64,000 nucleotides of DNA from Peterkaempfera bronchialis (GTDB taxonomy: Bacteria > Actinomycetota > Actinomycetes > Streptomycetales > Streptomycetaceae). The position numbers were made by a program, and so were the translations under genes. This document shows positions 52,922 to 61,236 of this stretch, in pieces; position 1 is the stretch's first letter, and every line of letters starts with the position of its first letter. The notes beneath the pieces are model-generated. The model saw only the letters and a list, made by a program, of their open reading frames with translations, did not search any database and was not told where the DNA came from. The stretch is taken from NCBI RefSeq assembly GCF_003258605.2, contig NZ_CP031264.1, positions 2,418,001-2,482,000 of the forward strand, given 5' to 3'.

Positions 52922-52951
52922 TGGTATGGACCAATTGCGGAGTAGACCACT
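52922..52951. promoter_or_regulatory. DasR-like sites / chitinase direct repeats
   Basis: Minus-strand TGGTCTACTCCG and TGGTCCATACCA are separated by 4 bp. The extended first site AGTGGTCTACTCCGCA matches the dre consensus for DasR at 12 of 16 positions. The position just upstream of -35 fits known chitinase promoters. Confidence 0.65.
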
Positions 52952-53501
52952 GGTCGATGGAGAGCGCTCCCACCGCGCCCACACCAGCGATGCGACCCAC
53001 TGGACCACTTCGACGCCGAGCGCTCCCGCGCCCGGTTGGGCCCATCAGGCGTTCTCCCGCGCCTTGGCCAACCAGCTGGACGAGGCCGTCTGCGCCGCGA
53101 AGGCGCCCTTCCAGGTGGCCGAAGCGGTCAATGTCCGCAGCGAGGGCAGGCTCTTCGTACCGGACATCGTGATCGCCGACGACTCGGCTGTCGACTGGAG
53201 CACCACGGTCGTACCGGTGGAGGCGGTGCTGCTCCTGGTGGAGATCGTCTGCCCGTTCAACAAGCCGCAGGACCGCGTGTTCAAGCCGGCCTTGTACGCG
53301 CAGGCGAACGTCCCTGCCTATTGGCGCGTCGAGCTGGAGCCGAGTCCGCATGTGATCGTTCACGAGCTCTCGGGTAACGCCTACCAGGAGGTCGGGATCC
53401 TCAAGGGACAGCAGACCGCGACGGTGGCCGGAGCATTCACCGCCGAGTTGGACCTCGACCGGGTGCGGGCGCGATTTCGGCCGACCGATGCCTGTGACTG
53501 A
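52926..53501 (+). pseudogene. Uma2 family endonuclease-like gene, N-terminally truncated
   Basis: From about 53034 the frame matches the Uma2 family (restriction-endonuclease-like fold): WAHQAFSRALANQLDEAV, VRSEGRLFVPDIVIADDS, EAVLLLVEIVCPFNKPQDRV, FKPALYAQANVPAYWRVELE. The usual N-terminal segment before it is missing or out of frame, and the candidate ATG at 52926 lies inside the chitinase promoter and encodes unrelated sequence. The catalytic Asp and Glu of the PD-(D/E)xK-like core are still present. It is probably a remnant, though a short active form cannot be excluded. Confidence 0.65.
52959..52972. promoter_or_regulatory. Imperfect CebR-like box near chitinase promoter
   Basis: GGAGAGCGCTCCCA matches the CebR consensus at 12 of 14 positions. 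It may couple chitinase to cellobiose control, or be chance. Confidence 0.3.
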
Positions 53502-53515
53502 GGGCACAAGCCTTG

Positions 53516-53538
53516 AATGCGCACGGGAGATGCGTATT
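53516..53538. promoter_or_regulatory. NsrR-like 23-bp inverted repeat upstream of nsrR
   Basis: AATGCGCA and TGCGTATT arms (7 of 8 complementary) are separated by 7 bp. Total span and position, 16 bp before the GTG, fit autoregulation by NsrR. Confidence 0.5.
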
Positions 53539-53553
53539 TGCTAGCCTCATGGC

Positions 53554-53997
53554 GTGCGGTTGACGAAGTTCACCGACCTGGCGCTGCGTACCGTGATGCG
53601 CCTGGCGGTCGCGGAGCAGGGCGAGCCCCTGACCACCAAGGAGGTGGCCGAGGCGGTGGCCGCGCCGTATACGCATACGGCCAAGGCCGTGGCCCGGTTG
53701 CAGCACCTGGGGGTGCTGGAGGCGAGGCGGGGCCGGGGTGGCGGGCTGGAGCTGACCGGCTTCGGGCAGCGGGCCTCGGTGGGCTGGCTGGTACGCGCCC
53801 TGGAGGGTGACGAGGAGGTCGTCGCCTGCGAGGGCGAGACCCCCTGCCCGCTGCGTGGTGCCTGCCGGCTCCGGGGTGCCCTGCGCACCGCCCAGCAGTC
53901 CTTCTATGCCGCACTGGACGAGCTCACCGTGCAGGACCTGGTCGCCTCGCCGACCGGGCCGGTGCTCGTCGGCCTCACCGCCAGACCCTCCGGCTGA
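53554..53997 (+). CDS. nsrR: Rrf2-family nitric-oxide-sensing repressor NsrR
   Basis: This 147-residue regulator binds a [4Fe-4S] cluster and represses NO-detoxification genes until NO damages the cluster. It has the Rrf2 winged-helix (MRLTKFTDLALRTVMRLAVA, VAAPYTHTAKAVARLQHLGV) and three cluster cysteines at residues 92, 98 and 104 (ACEGETPCPLRGACR), nearly the positions known for S. coelicolor NsrR (93, 99, 105). A GTG start gives this alignment. The adjacent flavohaemoglobin gene with a matching operator supports the assignment strongly. Confidence 0.94.
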   Translation: MRLTKFTDLALRTVMRLAVAEQGEPLTTKEVAEAVAAPYTHTAKAVARLQHLGVLEARRGRGGGLELTGFGQRASVGWLVRALEGDEEVVACEGETPCPLRGACRLRGALRTAQQSFYAALDELTVQDLVASPTGPVLVGLTARPSG

Positions 53998-54050
53998 TCC
54001 GCTCCACCCTCGCGCCGACCGCACCCGTCGGCCGATCCGTCCTGCCCTAA

Positions 54051-54073
54051 AACTAGTAGATCATCTACCAGTA
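54051..54073. promoter_or_regulatory. NsrR operator of the flavohaemoglobin gene
   Basis: An 11-1-11 inverted repeat: AACTAGTAGAT, one C, ATCTACCAGTA (9 of 11 paired). The right arm closely resembles the hmpA1 NsrR site of S. coelicolor as I recall it. It directly precedes the RBS AAAGGAG. Confidence 0.8.
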
Positions 54074-54084
54074 AAGGAGTCCCT

Positions 54085-55281
54085 GTGCTCTCCACCGAGT
54101 CCGCCCCCGTCGTCCGCGCCACCCTCCCCGCGGTCGGCGCCGCCATCGACGAGATCGCCGCGCTCTTCTACCGCAGGCTCTTCGCCGCCCACCCCGAGCT
54201 GCTGCGCGACCTCTTCAACCGCGGCAACCAGGCCAACGGCGAGCAGCGCAAGGCCCTGGCGGGCTCCATAGCCGCCTTCGCCGGCCTGCTGCTGGAACGC
54301 CCCGACGAGCGCCCGGACGCGCTGCTCTCCCGGATCGCCCACAAGCACGCCTCGCTGGGCATCACCTCGGAGCAGTACAAGGTCGTCCACACCCACCTCT
54401 TCGCCGCCATCGCCGAGGTGCTCGGCGACGCCGTGACGCCCGAGGTGGCCGCCGCCTGGGACGAGGTCTACTGGCTGATGGCCAATGCGCTGATCGCCCT
54501 GGAAGCCGCCCTCTACCAGCAGGCCGGCACTCCCGAGGGCGAGGTCTGGCGGCGGATGCGGGTGGCCGAGCGCCGCCAGGAGACGCCCGACACCATCTCC
54601 CTGCTGCTGCGCCCCGAGGACGGCTCGCCCGCCGGGTCGTTCCGCCCCGGCCAGTACGTCAGCGTCCGGGTGGAACTGCCGGACGGCGCGCGGCAGATCC
54701 GCCAGTACAGCCTCTCCGCCGCGCCCGGCCGCCCCGACTGGCGGATCACGGTGAAGCGGGTGCGGGACGCGGACAGGCCCGAGGGCGAGGTCTCCGGCCG
54801 GCTGCATGAGCAGGTGCGGGCCGGTGATCCGCTGCTGGTGTCGGCGCCCTTCGGCGACCTGGTGCTGCCCGACGGCGACGGACCGCTGCTGCTGGCCTCC
54901 GCCGGGATCGGCTCCACCCCCATGCTGGCGATGCTGGGCCACCTCGCCGCCACCGGCTCGACCCGCCGGGTGGCCGTGGTGCACGCCGACCGCTCCCCCG
55001 CCGACCACGCCCACCTGGCGGAGCTGCTCCAGCTGGTCGCGGCACTGCCCGGCGCCACCCTGCGGCGCTGGTACGAGGAGCCGGGCGAGGCCGCGCCGGA
55101 GGCCGAGGCCGGGCTGGTGGACGTGGACGCGCTGGAGCTGCCCGAGGGTGTGACGGCCTATCTGTGCGGGCCGCTGCCGTATCTGCGGGCGATGCGCGGC
55201 GGCCTGCTGCGGCGCGGGGTGCCCGCCTCGGCGGTGCACTACGAGGTGTTCGGCCCGGACCTCTGGCTGGGCCAGGAGTAG
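54085..55281 (+). CDS. hmp: Flavohaemoglobin (nitric oxide dioxygenase)
   Basis: It converts NO and O2 to nitrate using NADPH. The 398 residues comprise a globin domain (about 1-135; haem-ligand His in RIAHKHASLGITSEQYKVVH), an FAD domain (about 150-250; RPGQYVSVRV, RQIRQYSLSAAPG) and an NAD(P)-binding domain (about 260-398; LLASAGIGSTPMLAMLGHLA, YLCGPLPYLRAMRGGLLRRG). A GTG start follows AAAGGAG, with the NsrR operator just before it. The last codons and TAG stop are repeated three times in 15-bp units, followed by a long hairpin. Confidence 0.95.
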   Translation: MLSTESAPVVRATLPAVGAAIDEIAALFYRRLFAAHPELLRDLFNRGNQANGEQRKALAGSIAAFAGLLLERPDERPDALLSRIAHKHASLGITSEQYKVVHTHLFAAIAEVLGDAVTPEVAAAWDEVYWLMANALIALEAALYQQAGTPEGEVWRRMRVAERRQETPDTISLLLRPEDGSPAGSFRPGQYVSVRVELPDGARQIRQYSLSAAPGRPDWRITVKRVRDADRPEGEVSGRLHEQVRAGDPLLVSAPFGDLVLPDGDGPLLLASAGIGSTPMLAMLGHLAATGSTRRVAVVHADRSPADHAHLAELLQLVAALPGATLRRWYEEPGEAAPEAEAGLVDVDALELPEGVTAYLCGPLPYLRAMRGGLLRRGVPASAVHYEVFGPDLWLGQE

Positions 55282-55312
55282 CCGGTCCAGGAGTAGCCGG
55301 TCCAGAAGTAGG
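55272..55312 (+). repeat. 15-bp repeat of the hmp stop-codon region
   Basis: Units CCAGGAGTAGCCGGT start at 55272 and 55287, with CCAGAAGTAGGC at 55302. Each keeps an in-frame TAG (55279, 55294, 55309), giving three successive stops. Confidence 0.85.
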
Positions 55313-55318
55313 CAGAGC

Positions 55319-55365
55319 GCGGTCGGCCGGGGCCGGTGTCAGTGGCTCCGGCCCCGGCCGACCGC
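55319..55365. terminator. Long bidirectional terminator between hmp and dipeptidase genes
   Basis: A perfect 18-bp stem (GCGGTCGGCCGGGGCCGG and complement) encloses an 11-nt loop in the 89-bp convergent gap. Confidence 0.85.
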
Positions 55366-55370
55366 CGGGC

Positions 55371-56576
55371 TCAGCCGTCGAGCTGGTCGATGGTGGCGAT
55401 GGACGGGCCGCGCAGCGCCTGCTCGGCCCGGGCGGCCTCCTCGGCGGCGCGGAGCACCCGGACCGCGTTCTGCCAGGTCAGCTTGGACAGGTCGGCCTCG
55501 GACCAGCCGCGCCGCAGCAGTTCGGCCAGCAGGTTGGGGTAGCCGGAGACATCCTCCAGGCCGACCGGGGTGAAGGCGGTGCCGTCGTAGTCGCCGCCGA
55601 TGCCGATGTGGTCGACCCCGGCGATCTCGCGCATCCGGTCCAGGTGGTCGGCGACCGTGGCGGGGGTGGCGACGGGACGCGGGTCGGCCGCCTCGAAGGC
55701 GCGCTGGCACTCCATCGCGGCCGGGGTGGTGTCCAGCGGGTGGAAGCCGTGCTCGGCCATGTTGGCGTCGGCGCGCTGCGTCCAGGCGATGGCCTCGGGC
55801 AGGATGAACTTCGGTACGAAGGTCACCATGGCGAGGCCGCCGTTGGCGGGCAGCTGCGCCAGCACGTCGTCGGGGATGTTGCGCGGGTGGTCGCAGACGC
55901 CCCGGGACGAGGAGTGCGAGAAGACCACCGGGGCCCGGCTGACCCGCAGCGCATGCCGCATGGTGTCGGCGGAGACATGGGAGAGGTCGACCAGCATGCC
56001 GAGCCGGTTCATCTCCCGGACGACCTCCTCGCCGAAGGCGGTGAGGCCGCCGGCGGCGGGGGTGTCGGTGGCGGAGTCGGCCCACGGCACATTGTCGTTG
56101 TGAGTGAGCGTCATATACCGCACGCCGAGGGCGTACAGGGCGCGCAGGGTGGCCAGCGAGCAGTCGATGCTGTGGCCGCCCTCGGCGCCCATCAGGGAGG
56201 CGATCCGGCCTTCGGCGCGGGCGGTCTCCATGTCGTCGGCGGTGAGTGCGAGCCGCAGGTCGCCGGGGTGGCGGTCGACCAGCCGGTGCACCACGTCGAT
56301 CTGCTCCAGGGTGGCGCTGACCGCGTGCTCCCCGGCGAGGTCGCTGCGTACGTACACCGACCAGAACTGGGCGCCCACCCCGCCGGCCCGCAGCCGGGCC
56401 AGGTCGGTGTGCAGCCGGTGGCTCTGGTCCTCGGCGATGTCGCAGGCGTCCAGGTCGTAGCGGACCTGCTCGCGCAGCGCCCACGGCAGGTCGTTGTGGC
56501 CGTCGACCACCGGGGCGTCGGCGAGCACGGCACGGGCGCGGGCCAGCAGCTCGGGCGTCGGGGCCTGGTACGCCAC
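55371..56576 (-). CDS. Membrane dipeptidase-family (M19) peptidase
   Basis: This 401-residue zinc dipeptidase has the M19 signatures: [17 protein letters not shown] (metal-binding H-x-D), [20 protein letters not shown] (Glu ligand), [37 protein letters not shown] and [20 protein letters not shown], with [19 protein letters not shown] near the C-terminus. No signal peptide is evident, so it is cytoplasmic. GTG at 56576 lies 5 bp past the purE stop, suggesting co-transcription in purK-purE-dipeptidase. Confidence 0.93.
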   Translation of the reverse strand: MAYQAPTPELLARARAVLADAPVVDGHNDLPWALREQVRYDLDACDIAEDQSHRLHTDLARLRAGGVGAQFWSVYVRSDLAGEHAVSATLEQIDVVHRLVDRHPGDLRLALTADDMETARAEGRIASLMGAEGGHSIDCSLATLRALYALGVRYMTLTHNDNVPWADSATDTPAAGGLTAFGEEVVREMNRLGMLVDLSHVSADTMRHALRVSRAPVVFSHSSSRGVCDHPRNIPDDVLAQLPANGGLAMVTFVPKFILPEAIAWTQRADANMAEHGFHPLDTTPAAMECQRAFEAADPRPVATPATVADHLDRMREIAGVDHIGIGGDYDGTAFTPVGLEDVSGYPNLLAELLRRGWSEADLSKLTWQNAVRVLRAAEEAARAEQALRGPSIATIDQLDG

Positions 56577-56581
56577 GGCGG

Positions 56582-57109
56582 TCAGCCCGCGAAGCCGAAG
56601 GAGGACGAGCCGGCGACCTTGGCGCGCAGCTTCTTGCCCTTCTCGGTGGCCTGGCTGTTCAGCTCCGCCTGGAAGTCGGTCATCCGCTCGGCCAGCTCGG
56701 TGTCGAAGGCGGCGAGCATCCGGACGGCGAGCAGCCCGGCGTTGCGGGCCCCGGCGACGGAGACGGTGGCCACCGGCACCCCGGCCGGCATCTGGACGAT
56801 GGAGAGCAGGCTGTCCATGCCGTCGAGGTACTTCAGCGGCACGGGCACGCCGATGACCGGCAGCGGGGTGACCGAGGCGAGCATGCCGGGCAGGTGGGCG
56901 GCGCCGCCGGCCCCGGCGATGATGGCCTTGAGGCCGCGCCGGTGGGCGTTCTCGCCGTAGGCGACCATCTCGCGCGGCATGCGGTGGGCGGAGACCACGT
57001 CGACCTCGTAGGGGACCTCGAACTCGTCGAGGGCCTTGGCGGCGGCCTCCATCACCGGCCAGTCGGAGTCCGATCCCATGACGATGCCGACGACGGGCTG
57101 GTCGCTCAT
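56582..57109 (-). CDS. purE: 5-(carboxyamino)imidazole ribonucleotide mutase
   Basis: It rearranges N5-CAIR to CAIR in purine synthesis. The 175 residues include [20 protein letters not shown] (substrate phosphate loop), [20 protein letters not shown] (catalytic His), [20 protein letters not shown] and [20 protein letters not shown]. The ATG follows GAGG. It lies 90 bp downstream of purK, after the purK 14-bp repeat array. Confidence 0.97.
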   Translation of the reverse strand: MSDQPVVGIVMGSDSDWPVMEAAAKALDEFEVPYEVDVVSAHRMPREMVAYGENAHRRGLKAIIAGAGGAAHLPGMLASVTPLPVIGVPVPLKYLDGMDSLLSIVQMPAGVPVATVSVAGARNAGLLAVRMLAAFDTELAERMTDFQAELNSQATEKGKKLRAKVAGSSSFGFAG

Positions 57110-57129
57110 TCGGTGCCTCTCACTGTGGT

Positions 57130-57213
57130 CCACTCGCTGTCGTTCACTCGGGGTCGGTCACTCGGGGCCGGTCACTCGGGGTCGGTCACTCGGTGATGGT
57201 CACTCGGTGATGG
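57130..57213 (-). repeat. 14-bp tandem repeat of the purK stop-codon region
   Basis: On the minus strand, CCATCACCGAGTGA (the end of purK, 57200-57213) is followed by five more 14-bp units, among them CCATCACCGAGTGA, CCGACCCCGAGTGA and CCGGCCCCGAGTGA. Five of six units carry TGA, one in each shifted frame. The array sits between purK and purE. Confidence 0.88.
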
Positions 57214-58339
57214 TTCCGCGCAGATAGCCGGCGGCGTGGCGGGCGCGCTCGCGCACCTCGTCCAGGTCGTCGCCGAAGACGGTGACGTGGCCCACCTTAC
57301 GGCCGGGCTTCACGTCCTTGCCGTACATGTGGATGCGCAGGCCGGGGTCCCGGGCCATGCAGTGCAGGAAGGCGCCGTACATGTCCGGGTAGTCGCCGCC
57401 GAGGACATTGACCATCACGGTCCACCGGGCGCGCGGGCGGGGGTCGCCCAGCGGGAGGTCGAGCACGGCCCGCAGGTGGTTCTCGAACTGCGAGGTGACG
57501 GCGCCGTCGATGGACCAGTGGCCGGAGTTGTGCGGGCGCATGGCCAGCTCATTGACCAGGATGCGGCCGTCGCGGGTCTGGAAGAGCTCCACGGCGAGGT
57601 GGCCGGTGATGTCCAGCTCGCCCGCGATGCGCAGGGCGAGGGCCTGGGCCTCGGCGGCGAGGTCACCGGGCAGGTCGGGGGCGGGTGCGGTCACCTCATG
57701 GCAGACGCCGTGCTGCTGGACGGACTCCACCACCGGGTAGGCGACGGCCTGGCCGCTGGGCGAGCGGACCACATTGGCGGCCAGTTCGCGGACGAAGTCG
57801 ACCTTCTCCTCGGCCAGCACCGCCACCCCGGCGCGGAACGGCTCGGCGGCCTCCTCGGCGGAGGAGACCACCCAGACGCCCTTGCCGTCGTAGCCGCCGC
57901 GCACGGTCTTCAGGACGACCGGGAATCCCGCGCCCTCGGCGGCGAAGGCGGCCACGTCGGCGGGGTCGGCGACCAGGCGGTGGCGGGGGCAGGGCACCCC
58001 GATGGAGTCCAGGGTCGACCGCATCACGCCCTTGTCCTGGGCGTTCACCAGGGCGTCGGGGCCGGGCCGGACGGCGATGCCCTCGGCCTGGAGGGCGCGC
58101 AGATGCTCGGTGGGGACGTGCTCATGGTCGAAGGTGACCACGTCGCAGCCTCGGGCGAAGTCCCGCAGCGTCTCCAGATCGCGGTAGTCGCCGACGACGA
58201 CGTCGCCCACCACCTGGGACGCGGAGTCCTGCGGGGTGTCCGCGAGGAGTTTGAACCTGAGGCCCAGCGGGATACCCGCCTGGTGGGCCATTCTGGCGAG
58301 CTGGCCGCCACCGATCATGCCGACTACCGGGAAAGTCAC
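57200..58339 (-). CDS. purK: N5-carboxyaminoimidazole ribonucleotide synthase
   Basis: This ATP-grasp enzyme carboxylates AIR using ATP and bicarbonate. The 379 residues show the N-terminal VGMIGGGQLARMAHQAGIPL, FARGCDVVTFDHEHVPTEHL, the ATP-grasp core (VVLKTVRGGYDGKGVWVVSS) and the substrate site (LVNELAMRPHNSGHWSIDG). The GTG start (MTFPVVGMIGG) is the one kept in streptomycetes; GGAGGG overlaps it closely. It is divergent from a GtrA gene. Its last codons seed a 14-bp repeat. Confidence 0.96.
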   Translation of the reverse strand: MTFPVVGMIGGGQLARMAHQAGIPLGLRFKLLADTPQDSASQVVGDVVVGDYRDLETLRDFARGCDVVTFDHEHVPTEHLRALQAEGIAVRPGPDALVNAQDKGVMRSTLDSIGVPCPRHRLVADPADVAAFAAEGAGFPVVLKTVRGGYDGKGVWVVSSAEEAAEPFRAGVAVLAEEKVDFVRELAANVVRSPSGQAVAYPVVESVQQHGVCHEVTAPAPDLPGDLAAEAQALALRIAGELDITGHLAVELFQTRDGRILVNELAMRPHNSGHWSIDGAVTSQFENHLRAVLDLPLGDPRPRARWTVMVNVLGGDYPDMYGAFLHCMARDPGLRIHMYGKDVKPGRKVGHVTVFGDDLDEVRERARHAAGYLRGTITE

Positions 58340-58486
58340 CCCTCCAGGATATCCGCGCCGGTGGGCGGGGGGATGCGGCGGTCCCCCGCTTGTCATCGGT
58401 TCGTCCGCGATCCGGGTGGAGCCCCGGAGATGGGGGCACGCGGATACCATGACGTCATCGACGACCCCACTGGAGACGGTTCCGGT

Positions 58487-59002
58487 ATGACGACTGCGAC
58501 TCCCGCGCGGCGCGACCTGCGCGCCCGCCTGCGCGGCCTTATGCACGAGGTCATGAAGTTCGGCACGGTCGGCGTGTTCGGCGTCGTGGTGAACTTCGCC
58601 GTGTTCAACCTGTGCCGCCACGGGTTCCACTGGGCCCCGGTGCGGTCAGGGGTGCTCTCGACGCTGGTGGCGATCGGCATCAACTACATCGGCTACCGGT
58701 TCTGGGTGTACCGGGACCGCGACGCGGCCACCCGGTCCCGGGAGATCACCCTCTTCCTGATCTTCAGCGGCGTCGGCATGGTGATCGAGAACGGCACCCT
58801 GTGGATCTCCCACTACACCCTGGGCTTCGAGTCCGGGCTGGCCGACAACCTCGCCAAGAACGTGATCGGTCTGGGCCTGGGGACGCTCTTCCGCTTTGTC
58901 TCGTTCCGCACCTGGGTCTTCAAGGCGATGCCGGAGATGGCGGGGCAGCAGTCGCGCGATGCGATAGGACAGCCGGAGATGGCGCTGGCGGAGAAGAGCT
59001 GA
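58487..59002 (+). CDS. GtrA-family membrane protein
   Basis: This 171-residue protein has four hydrophobic helices (FGTVGVFGVVVNFAVFNL, VLSTLVAIGINYIGYRFWV, ITLFLIFSGVGMVIENGTLW, and KNVIGLGLGTLFRFVSF). The GtrA family includes putative flippases for polyprenyl-linked sugars, in line with the other envelope genes nearby. GGAG precedes the ATG. It is divergent from purK and convergent with the sensor kinase, whose repeated 3' end fills the gap. Confidence 0.9.
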   Translation: MTTATPARRDLRARLRGLMHEVMKFGTVGVFGVVVNFAVFNLCRHGFHWAPVRSGVLSTLVAIGINYIGYRFWVYRDRDAATRSREITLFLIFSGVGMVIENGTLWISHYTLGFESGLADNLAKNVIGLGLGTLFRFVSFRTWVFKAMPEMAGQQSRDAIGQPEMALAEKS

Positions 59003-59015
59003 GCGGAGCCGCTAC

Positions 59016-59141
59016 CGCTCCTCGACCGGCCGGCCGAGGCACCTTCTATCGCTCCTCGACCGGCCGGCCGAGGCACCTCCTATCGCTCCTCGACCGGCCG
59101 GCCGAGGCACCTTCTATCGCTCCTCGACCGGCCGGCCGAGG
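59016..59141 (-). repeat. 34-bp tandem repeat of the sensor kinase 3' end
   Basis: Units starting at 59016, 59050, 59084 and 59118 are exactly 34 bp apart. The 59118 unit is the coding end of the kinase (GRPVEER then TAG at 59114-59116); the others repeat those codons and a TAG each. Each unit contains a near-palindrome around CCGGCCGG, so the array can also fold into several hairpins and terminate transcription from both sides. Confidence 0.9.
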
Positions 59142-60358
59142 AAGAGCGCGAAGACCGGCGGTCGCTGTGACAGCAGTTCCAGCCGGCCGCCGTCCGCCTC
59201 CGCGAGGTCGCGGGCGACGGCCAGGCCGATCCCGGTGGAGTTGCGGCCGCTGACCGTGCGCTCGAAGACCCGGGCGCCCAGCTCCGGCGGCACGCCGGGG
59301 CCCTGGTCCTCCACCTCGACCACCGCCGAGGAGCCCCTGATCCGGGTGGAGACCACCACGGTGCCGTCCCCGTGCATCAGCGAGTTCTCGATCAGGGTGG
59401 CCAGCACCTGGGCGACCGCGCCGGGCGTGCCCACCGCCTCCAGGCCGTGCAGCCCCTCGATCACCAGGTGCCGTCCGGCGCCGCGCAGGGCCGGGCGCCA
59501 CTCCTCGGCCTGCTGCTTGACCACCTCGTCCAGGTCGAAGATCACAGCCGAGCCGGTGCGCGGGTCGCGCTGGTTGGTGAGCAGCCGCTGCACCACGTCG
59601 GTGAGCCGCTCCACCTGCCCCAGGGCGATGGCCGCCTCCTCCTTGACGGTCTCCGGGTCCTCGGTGGCGATGATCTCCTCCAGCCGCATGGAGAGCGCGG
59701 TGAGCGGGGTGCGCAGCTGGTGGGAGGCGTCGGCGGCGAGGCGGCGTTCGGCGGTGAGCATCCGGGCGATCCGCTCGGCGCTGGAGTCCAGCACCTCGGC
59801 GACCCGGTCGAGTTCGGGGGCGCCGTAGCGGCGGTCGCGGGGGCGGGGGTCGCCGGAGCCCAGCCGCTCGGCGGTCTCGGCGAGGTCGTTGAGCGGGCGG
59901 GCGAGCCGGTTGGCCTGCCAGACGGCGAGCGCCACCGCCGCCTGGACGGCGAGCAGGGCCACCACGCCCAGCATCAGCAGCATGGTGCCGATCTCATGGT
60001 CGACGTCCTGCCGGGAGTGGTCGACCAACACGCTCTCGCCCCGGCCGCCGGTCTCGACGGCCCGCAGCGGGCTGCCGCCGGTGGGCGGGGTGCCGATCCG
60101 GATGACCTCCCGGCCGGGGAGGCGCACCTCGGCGTACAGGCCGTCGGTGACCTGGCCCCGGAGCACCGAGCCGTTGACGGGCTCACCGGCGGCGATGCGG
60201 TTCTCGACGATGCCGAGCAGCCGTACCGCCTCGGCGCCGGCCTGGTCCTGGGCCGCGCTCTCGATGGTGCGCTTCTCGAAGAGCGCCAGCGGGACGCAGA
60301 ACACCACCACCATCACCAGGACGACGCCCAGCAGGGAGTTGATCATCCGGCGCTTCAC
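59114..60358 (-). CDS. Sensor histidine kinase
   Basis: This 414-residue kinase has a first membrane helix near 8-28, an extracytoplasmic loop of about 95 residues, a second helix near 126-148, a HAMP region, the phosphoacceptor His at about residue 213 (ADASHQLRTPLTALSMRLEE), and an HATPase domain (LIENSLMHGDGTVVVSTR, VEDQGPGVPPELG, STGIGLAVARDLAEADGGRL). It starts 8 bp after the response regulator gene with GTG. The two form one operon. The signal is unknown. Its 3' end is tandemly repeated. Confidence 0.94.
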   Translation of the reverse strand: MKRRMINSLLGVVLVMVVVFCVPLALFEKRTIESAAQDQAGAEAVRLLGIVENRIAAGEPVNGSVLRGQVTDGLYAEVRLPGREVIRIGTPPTGGSPLRAVETGGRGESVLVDHSRQDVDHEIGTMLLMLGVVALLAVQAAVALAVWQANRLARPLNDLAETAERLGSGDPRPRDRRYGAPELDRVAEVLDSSAERIARMLTAERRLAADASHQLRTPLTALSMRLEEIIATEDPETVKEEAAIALGQVERLTDVVQRLLTNQRDPRTGSAVIFDLDEVVKQQAEEWRPALRGAGRHLVIEGLHGLEAVGTPGAVAQVLATLIENSLMHGDGTVVVSTRIRGSSAVVEVEDQGPGVPPELGARVFERTVSGRNSTGIGLAVARDLAEADGGRLELLSQRPPVFALFLGRPVEER

Positions 60359-60366
60359 GCTGCCGG

Positions 60367-61038
<672 letters not shown>

Positions 61039-61137
61039 GGAGCGATCGTAGTCCGAGGGAGGGTCGCCGCTCAGGAGTGTCGGCAGGTGCCCGCCGCTGC
61101 GGGGCTGCTGTGAAGCGAGACACAGGGTTTACGTCCG

Positions 61138-61151
61138 TTATCGCCCGATAA
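61138..61151. promoter_or_regulatory. Palindrome over the peptide transporter promoter
   Basis: TTATCG and CGATAA arms are separated by CC. It overlaps the expected -35 region of a promoter whose -10 could be TACAGT at 61159-61164. An operator role is inferred. Confidence 0.5.
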
Positions 61152-61236
61152 GGCGCCGTACAGTGGGGATGTCCCCGATGTCATGTACTGCGGCACCCGC
61201 GTGCCCGGCGCAGCCACCCAAGGAACGACTTCACCT

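Noticed and set aside
52710-53501. Intact 263-residue Uma2 protein starting inside the chitinase gene
   Set aside because: The first 110 codons overlap the chitinase 5' end and promoter and have no family similarity.
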